DNA of 17,733 nt, from contig JBEOKB010000148.1 in assembly GCA_040275425.1 (NCBI GenBank), forward strand, positions 1 to 17,733, read 5' to 3'. The position numbers and the translations under genes were made by a program. Shown here piece after piece: positions 13,706-17,733 of the stretch (its first letter is position 1; the number at the start of each line of letters is the position of its first letter). Below the pieces are notes generated by a model. That model did not search any database and had not been told where the DNA came from. It saw only the letters and a list, made by a program, of their open reading frames with translations. The stretch is from Pinisolibacter sp040275425 (GTDB taxonomy: Bacteria; Pseudomonadota; Alphaproteobacteria; Rhizobiales; Ancalomicrobiaceae).

Positions 13706-15472
13706 TCATTTCTTGACGGCGACGACTTCGGCGTCGGCGAGATCGAGACCGAACTTCAGCGCCAGCGACACGTGATGGAAGCGCGCGGTGGCGTGATCGT
13801 CGTGCAGGGCGAAGTTGACGATGTAGGTCTTGCCCGGCTCGATGGCGATCTCGTTCTCGTCGGCGGCGGCGAGCGGGCGCGACATCGTCACGGTCCAGGT
13901 CTCGCCGTCGAGCGAACCGGTCGCCTCGATCGGGCTGCCGCCGGTCATGACGCGATCGGCCAGGATCATGCCGTGCTCGGGCGCGGCCCCCGAACGGAAC
14001 CGCATCAGGTCGAGGAACGAACCGGCCTTCTTCAGCGCGGCGATCTCGTCGGCCGACTTCAGCTTGTTCCAGCCGCCGCGCGGTCCGCCGTCGCCCTTGA
14101 GCTCGATCGCGGTGCGGGTGTCGGCGAGATACTTGCGCACGCCCTCGGTGAGGTCGAGCTCGGCCGGCCCGCCCTTGAGGCCGTCAGCCTTCGGCGTCTC
14201 CGGCATGGAACGGGCGTCCATGTGGCAGGAGGTCCAGCAGCCGGCCTGATCGATCCGCTCGATGCCCTCGGCCTTGGCCAGCGTCACCGCGAACTTCACC
14301 TGGTTGACCGGGTCCATCTTGCCGCCCTCCGCGAAGGGTACCGGCGCATGGGTGGCGTTCTTCCACTGGAAGCGGAAGTGGAGCTTGGAGGCGTCGTAGG
14401 CGGTCTGCACCGCGACGTCGACCGAGGCGCGCTTGCCGGGGATCGGAGTCGGCTCGGCCTTTTCGCCCGAGACGATCTTCTGCCCCATGTCCTTGGTCTC
14501 CTTCAGGTGGCAGTCGGCGCAGCGGTCGCCGGCCTTCAGGTAGGTGCGCGCGCCGCCGTGATCACGGCCGACCTGCACCCACTCGTAGGAGGCGATGCCG
14601 GGATAGAACAGGTTGACGGTCTTGGCCGGCACGCTCGCCCAGTCGATCGACCCGGCCGCGCCCTCGGCCGGCGCCGCGCCGGCGGGCTTGGGCGCCTTGG
14701 CCGCCTCCGCCGCCTTCAGCGCCGCCGTCTTGTTGGCGATGGCCGCGTCGACGGCCGCGGCGATGTCGGCCTCCTTGGCCTTCTGCGCCGCCGCTTCCTT
14801 CTCCTCGGCGCGGGCGAGGCCGGCCTTGTAGGCGTCGGGAACCGGTCGGGCATAGGCGGCGACCGGCTTCTCCAGCGCCTCGATCTCGGCCTCGGTCAGA
14901 CGGTTGCGCACGTTGGTGTGGGCGATGCCCTTGTGGCAGTCGATGCAGGTGTTGCCCGCCTCCATCGCCGCCATGTGCTGCTTGCGCGCCCGCGGCCGCT
15001 GGTTCTCCGGGTTCATGCCCTCGAAGGTGTGGCAGTTGCGGCACTCGCGGCTGTCGGACGCCTTCATCCGATCCCACTCGTGCTTGGCGAGCTCGAGCCG
15101 CTTGGCGTCGAACTTCTCCGGCGTCGAGATCGTGCCGGTGAGCTTGCCCCACACCTCCTGCGACGCCTGGATCTTGCGCAGGATCTTGTGGGTCCAGTCC
15201 TTCGGCACGTGGCAGTCGGAGCACACCGCCGACACGCCGGTGCGGTTCGAGGCGTGGATCGTGCCCTGATACTCCTTGTAGACGGTGTCGCGCATCTCGT
15301 GACACGAGATGCAGAACTCCTTGGTGTTCGTCGCTTCCATGGCGGTGTTGAAGCCGCCCCAGAACAGGATGCCGGCGATGAAGCCGCCACCCGCCAGCGT
15401 CAGGATCGAGTACTTGACGCTCGGCCTGCGGACGATCGCGAGGAGTGACGCGGCGCGCGCGAAGAGGCTCAT
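13706..15472 (-). CDS. Hexahaem NirT-type quinol dehydrogenase with C-terminal haem-binding domain
   Basis: This 588-residue membrane-anchored cytochrome has one N-terminal span (about 20-40) and a NapC/NirT domain with four c-haem sites: CISCH (54-58), CSDCH (84-88), CRNCH (144-148) and CIDCH (176-180). This domain passes electrons from quinol to periplasmic carriers. Ordinary NirT ends near residue 200. Here an Ala/Lys/Glu-rich helical linker (about 214-270) leads to a second half with CADCH (318-322), an unusual CWTSCH (412-417) and a domain resembling the haem-binding domain of ethylbenzene dehydrogenase/DMSO reductase-type gamma subunits (about 350-588). The chain may thus relay electrons through six haems to the cupredoxin or NirS. 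The ATG at 15472 has GGGAG upstream. Its stop overlaps the longer of two possible cupredoxin starts. Confidence 0.87.
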   Translation of the reverse strand: MSLFARAASLLAIVRRPSVKYSILTLAGGGFIAGILFWGGFNTAMEATNTKEFCISCHEMRDTVYKEYQGTIHASNRTGVSAVCSDCHVPKDWTHKILRKIQASQEVWGKLTGTISTPEKFDAKRLELAKHEWDRMKASDSRECRNCHTFEGMNPENQRPRARKQHMAAMEAGNTCIDCHKGIAHTNVRNRLTEAEIEALEKPVAAYARPVPDAYKAGLARAEEKEAAAQKAKEADIAAAVDAAIANKTAALKAAEAAKAPKPAGAAPAEGAAGSIDWASVPAKTVNLFYPGIASYEWVQVGRDHGGARTYLKAGDRCADCHLKETKDMGQKIVSGEKAEPTPIPGKRASVDVAVQTAYDASKLHFRFQWKNATHAPVPFAEGGKMDPVNQVKFAVTLAKAEGIERIDQAGCWTSCHMDARSMPETPKADGLKGGPAELDLTEGVRKYLADTRTAIELKGDGGPRGGWNKLKSADEIAALKKAGSFLDLMRFRSGAAPEHGMILADRVMTGGSPIEATGSLDGETWTVTMSRPLAAADENEIAIEPGKTYIVNFALHDDHATARFHHVSLALKFGLDLADAEVVAVKK

Positions 15473-15513
15473 GGGGTGGCTCCCGGATGGAGAAACGACG
15501 AAGACGAAGAAGT

Positions 15514-15542
15514 TTCCCGGGGGGAGGGCATCCCCCCGGGAA
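15514..15542 (-). other. Strong stem-loop between nirS and the NirT-type gene
   Basis: TTCCCGGGGGGA (15514-15525) and TCCCCCCGGGAA (15531-15542) are perfect 12-base complements around a five-base loop, 12 bases past the nirS stop. No T-run follows in the direction of nirS transcription, so a full intrinsic terminator is unlikely. It more likely protects the nirS end of the mRNA or partially stops transcription, giving more reductase than downstream proteins. Confidence 0.7.
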
Positions 15543-15554
15543 GTTCGCAGGGCG

Positions 15555-17255
15555 TCAGTAGACGTCGTGCTGGGTGTTGTAGACGTTGAACTTGCCGGTC
15601 GGCGTGATCAGCTTGGGATCGGTGATGACGGCCTTGACCTTGCGGGTCTTGTCGTCGAACACCACGACCGCCGAAGGCTCGGTCTTGCCGGCCCACAGCG
15701 ACACCCACACCTCGGTGCCGTCCTTGTTGTATTCCGGCTGGGTCACGCGCTTGATCGCCTTGGACTCCGGCAGGCCGGAGAGCTTGGCGACGTTGATGAT
15801 CTCCGGAGCCTTGTCGAGGTCCTTGAGGTCATAGACGGCGATCGACTCGGCGATGTCCTTGTCCGGATTCTGCGGGGCATCGACCCACAGATTCTGGGAC
15901 TTCGGATGCGTCTTGACGAACAGGTTGCCGGCGCCCGGGGTCTTGAGTTCCTGGACGACCTTCCAAGCCTGGTCCTTGTGCTTGTCGGGATCGGTACCGA
16001 TCAGCGTCACCACGTCGGCGCCGAGATGGCCCGTCGCCCAGACCGGACCGAACTTCGGATGAACGAAGTTCGCGCCACGACCCGGATGCGGGATCTTCTT
16101 GGTGTCGACCAGGGCGGCGAGCTTGCCTTCCTTGGTGTCGACGACCGCGACCTTGTTCGACGCGTTGGCGGCGACCAGGAAGTAGCGACCGGTCGAATCC
16201 CAGCCACCGTCGTGCAGGAACTTGGCCGACTCGATGGTGGTGGTCTTCAGGTTCTTGATGTCGGAGTAGTCGACCAGCTGGATGAGGCCGGTTTCCTTGA
16301 TGTTGACCACCCACTCCGGCTTGATCTGCGACGACACGATCGACGCCACGCGCGGTTCGGGGTGATATTCGCCGTCGACCGTGATGCCGCGGGTCGAGAC
16401 GACCTTGAGCGGCTTCAGGCTCTCGCCTTCCATGATCACGTACTGCGGCGGCCAGTAGGAACCGGCGATCGCGTACTTGTCCTCGTAGCCCTTGAACTTC
16501 GAGGTGTCGACCGAACGCGCGTCGAGACCGACCTTGATCTCGGCGACGACGGCGGGCTGCTCCATCCACAGATCGATCAGCGACAAGAGACCGTCGCGGC
16601 CGATCACGTAGACGTAGCGGGCGGACGCCGACAGACGCGAGATGTGAACGGCGTAACCCGTCTTCACGCGGCTGATGATCTTCTTGGTGTCGCCGTCGAT
16701 GAGAGCGATTTCGCCCGCATCGCGAAGCGTCACGGAGAAGACGTTCGACAGGTTGATGTTGTTCATCTGCTTGGTCGGCCGCTTCTCCGGCGGCACGATC
16801 TGCTTCCAGGACGCCATCATGTCCTTCATGCCCCACTCCGGCGGAGCCTGGGGCGGCGTCTGGATGTAGGACGAGATCAGCTTGATCTCGTCCTTGGTCA
16901 GGATGTCGTCGAAGTTGACCATGCCACCGTCGGTGCCGTTGGCGATGATCTTCTCCAGGCGAGCCTGGCCGAGCTTGAGGGTGCCGCCTTCGGTCACGGT
17001 GCCGTCGGCGGCCTTCTTGGTCCACGCGGGCTCGAGATTCTTACCGGTGGCGCCCTTTCGGAGCACGCCGTGGCAACCGGCGCAGCGCTGGAAGTAGATG
17101 GTGGCGCCCTGGTCCATCTGCTCCTTGGTGAGAGTGGGGGCCGCCGGGGCTTCGGCGGTCTGGGCGAAACTCGCCGACGGGGCCGCCACGAGCATGAGGC
17201 TCGTGAGCGCGGCACCACCGAGAAGCTTGGCCGTAGTGAGAACGGCGTGGGTCAT
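15555..17255 (-). CDS. nirS: Cytochrome cd1 nitrite reductase NirS
   Basis: NirS reduces nitrite to NO in the periplasm. The 566-residue precursor has a Sec signal peptide (about 1-31, SFA-QT), a cytochrome c domain with CAGCH (58-62), and the eight-bladed d1 propeller. By alignment from memory with the Pseudomonas aeruginosa protein, His204 (GYAVHIS) is the d1 iron ligand, and His348 (FLHDGG) and His390 (HPGRGANFVHP) are the catalytic pair. The C-terminus GKFNVYNTQHDVY is the family hallmark. Length and motifs are complete. The ATG at 17255 is preceded by AGGAGAGGG. An FNR-like box lies 61 bases upstream. As first gene of the cluster it is probably the most expressed. Confidence 0.98.
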   Translation of the reverse strand: MTHAVLTTAKLLGGAALTSLMLVAAPSASFAQTAEAPAAPTLTKEQMDQGATIYFQRCAGCHGVLRKGATGKNLEPAWTKKAADGTVTEGGTLKLGQARLEKIIANGTDGGMVNFDDILTKDEIKLISSYIQTPPQAPPEWGMKDMMASWKQIVPPEKRPTKQMNNINLSNVFSVTLRDAGEIALIDGDTKKIISRVKTGYAVHISRLSASARYVYVIGRDGLLSLIDLWMEQPAVVAEIKVGLDARSVDTSKFKGYEDKYAIAGSYWPPQYVIMEGESLKPLKVVSTRGITVDGEYHPEPRVASIVSSQIKPEWVVNIKETGLIQLVDYSDIKNLKTTTIESAKFLHDGGWDSTGRYFLVAANASNKVAVVDTKEGKLAALVDTKKIPHPGRGANFVHPKFGPVWATGHLGADVVTLIGTDPDKHKDQAWKVVQELKTPGAGNLFVKTHPKSQNLWVDAPQNPDKDIAESIAVYDLKDLDKAPEIINVAKLSGLPESKAIKRVTQPEYNKDGTEVWVSLWAGKTEPSAVVVFDDKTRKVKAVITDPKLITPTGKFNVYNTQHDVY

Positions 17256-17315
17256 GTTCCCTCTCCTGATCGGGATCGAACGGGCGGAGGGTGTTCACGC
17301 CCGCGTGAGCCTTCC

Positions 17316-17329
17316 TTGAGAACCGTCAA
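17316..17329. promoter_or_regulatory. FNR/FixK/NnrR-type box shared by nirS and the divergent gene
   Basis: TTGAGAACCGTCAA matches TTGA-N6-TCAA perfectly and the stricter TTGAT-N4-ATCAA at eight of ten positions. Centred at 17322.5, it would place a nirS start near 17281 (leader about 26 bases) if used at -41.5. The same geometry on the other strand gives a start right at the ATG at 17364. It is the obvious anaerobic or NO control point for the nir operon; the protein that binds is not known. Confidence 0.75.
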
Positions 17330-17363
17330 GAGCGAGGGCGCCGCGATCGGTTTGGATCGAAAT

Positions 17364-17733
17364 ATGTCGACTTGGCCGTCCGAATTGCGTCTCTGGCGTC
17401 GCCTCGCCCCCTGGAGCGGCGCGATTTGCCTCTTCGCGTGCCTCGTTTCGCCGGTTCGAGCCGAGAGTCTACCCCGAGCCGACGACCTCTTCCGCCCTCC
17501 GCGCGACACCCCTGCCATGCAGGGTCACGATTCGGAGACGCGCGGGCGAACGCCGGAAGAAGAGGAACGGTGGCGTCGATTCTTCGTCGACCCCGCGTCG
17601 GCGGAAGAGGGCGAGCCGCAATTGTCCTGCGATCACCGCATGGCGCGCCGTCCCGACGCCTCGGCCGGCCCCGCCGCCGTCGCCGTCCTGTTCGACCCCG
17701 CCACCGGGCGGCTCCACCTGCGTCTGTGGAGCA
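17364..17733 (+). CDS. Exported protein of unknown function, 5' part only
   Basis: An open frame of 123 codons starts at 17364 and runs off the right edge without a stop. I do not recognise it. The first 34 residues look like a Sec signal peptide: basic start (ELRLWRRL), hydrophobic core (SGAICLFACLVSPV) and an ARA-like end (VRA-ES). The mature part begins acidic and Arg-rich (PEEEERWRRFFVDPASAEEGE), with one Cys at about 89, and ends in AAVAVLFDPATGRLHLRLWS. Codon use is GC-rich in third positions, as in its neighbours. No ribosome binding site is visible, which fits a leaderless message starting at the ATG. It is divergent from nirS and shares the FNR-like box, so it may be a denitrification-induced gene. 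Confidence 0.55.
   Translation, partial: MSTWPSELRLWRRLAPWSGAICLFACLVSPVRAESLPRADDLFRPPRDTPAMQGHDSETRGRTPEEEERWRRFFVDPASAEEGEPQLSCDHRMARRPDASAGPAAVAVLFDPATGRLHLRLWS

Noticed and set aside
13772..15448. Long plus-strand open frame opposite the NirT-type gene
   Set aside because: It is a compositional shadow; the minus strand carries six haem motifs and clear family similarity.
17469..17717. Minus-strand open frame at the right edge
   Set aside because: Gly/Arg-rich text without domain or start signal; the plus-strand frame has a signal peptide and neighbour-like codon use.

Overview
This window is a denitrification island from a very GC-rich proteobacterium, most likely an alphaproteobacterium. 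The evidence is the GC-rich third codon positions, a Tat-type NirF, a fused NirDL, and FNR/NnrR-type boxes of the form TTGA-N6-TCAA. Most of the window is a cytochrome cd1 nitrite reductase (nir) gene cluster read on the minus strand. The species cannot be fixed from the sequence alone.

Right part, 17256 down to 6903: nirS (cd1 nitrite reductase) sits next to a perfect FNR/FixK-like palindrome. It is followed by a large hexahaem NirT-type quinol dehydrogenase carrying an extra C-terminal haem-binding domain, an amicyanin-like blue copper protein, a NirC-like cytochrome c, nirF, a fused nirDL, nirG, nirH, nirJ and nirN. Almost all junctions are translationally coupled (ATGA or GTGA overlaps, or gaps of a few bases). 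The exceptions are an 81-base gap with a strong stem-loop after nirS and a 112-base gap between nirH and nirJ. Together these genes encode the reductase, a plausible electron chain from quinol to it, and haem d1 synthesis: siroheme decarboxylation by NirDL/G/H, radical SAM chemistry by NirJ, and NirF/NirN finishing in the periplasm. nirE (uroporphyrinogen methyltransferase) and the usual nirM are not here. Divergent from nirS, sharing its FNR-like box, begins a partial gene for an exported protein that I do not recognise; it runs off the right edge.

Middle part, 6685 to 4117: two minus-strand genes encode a twelve-or-so-span GT-C-like membrane protein and a small three-span membrane protein. 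Their function is unknown and they have no obvious link to nitrite reduction.

Left part, 4110 to 631: a signalling module consists of a LuxR/NarL-type response regulator (plus strand) divergent from a translationally coupled FIST-domain protein and a soluble hybrid histidine kinase (minus strand). The pair resembles the nitric-oxide sensor NosP and its kinase NahK, so the cluster may carry its own sensor for the toxic product of NirS. At the far left a small MoaD/ThiS-like protein without a terminal Gly-Gly is preceded by a near-consensus FNR box. No mobile element, tRNA, rRNA or CRISPR array was seen.
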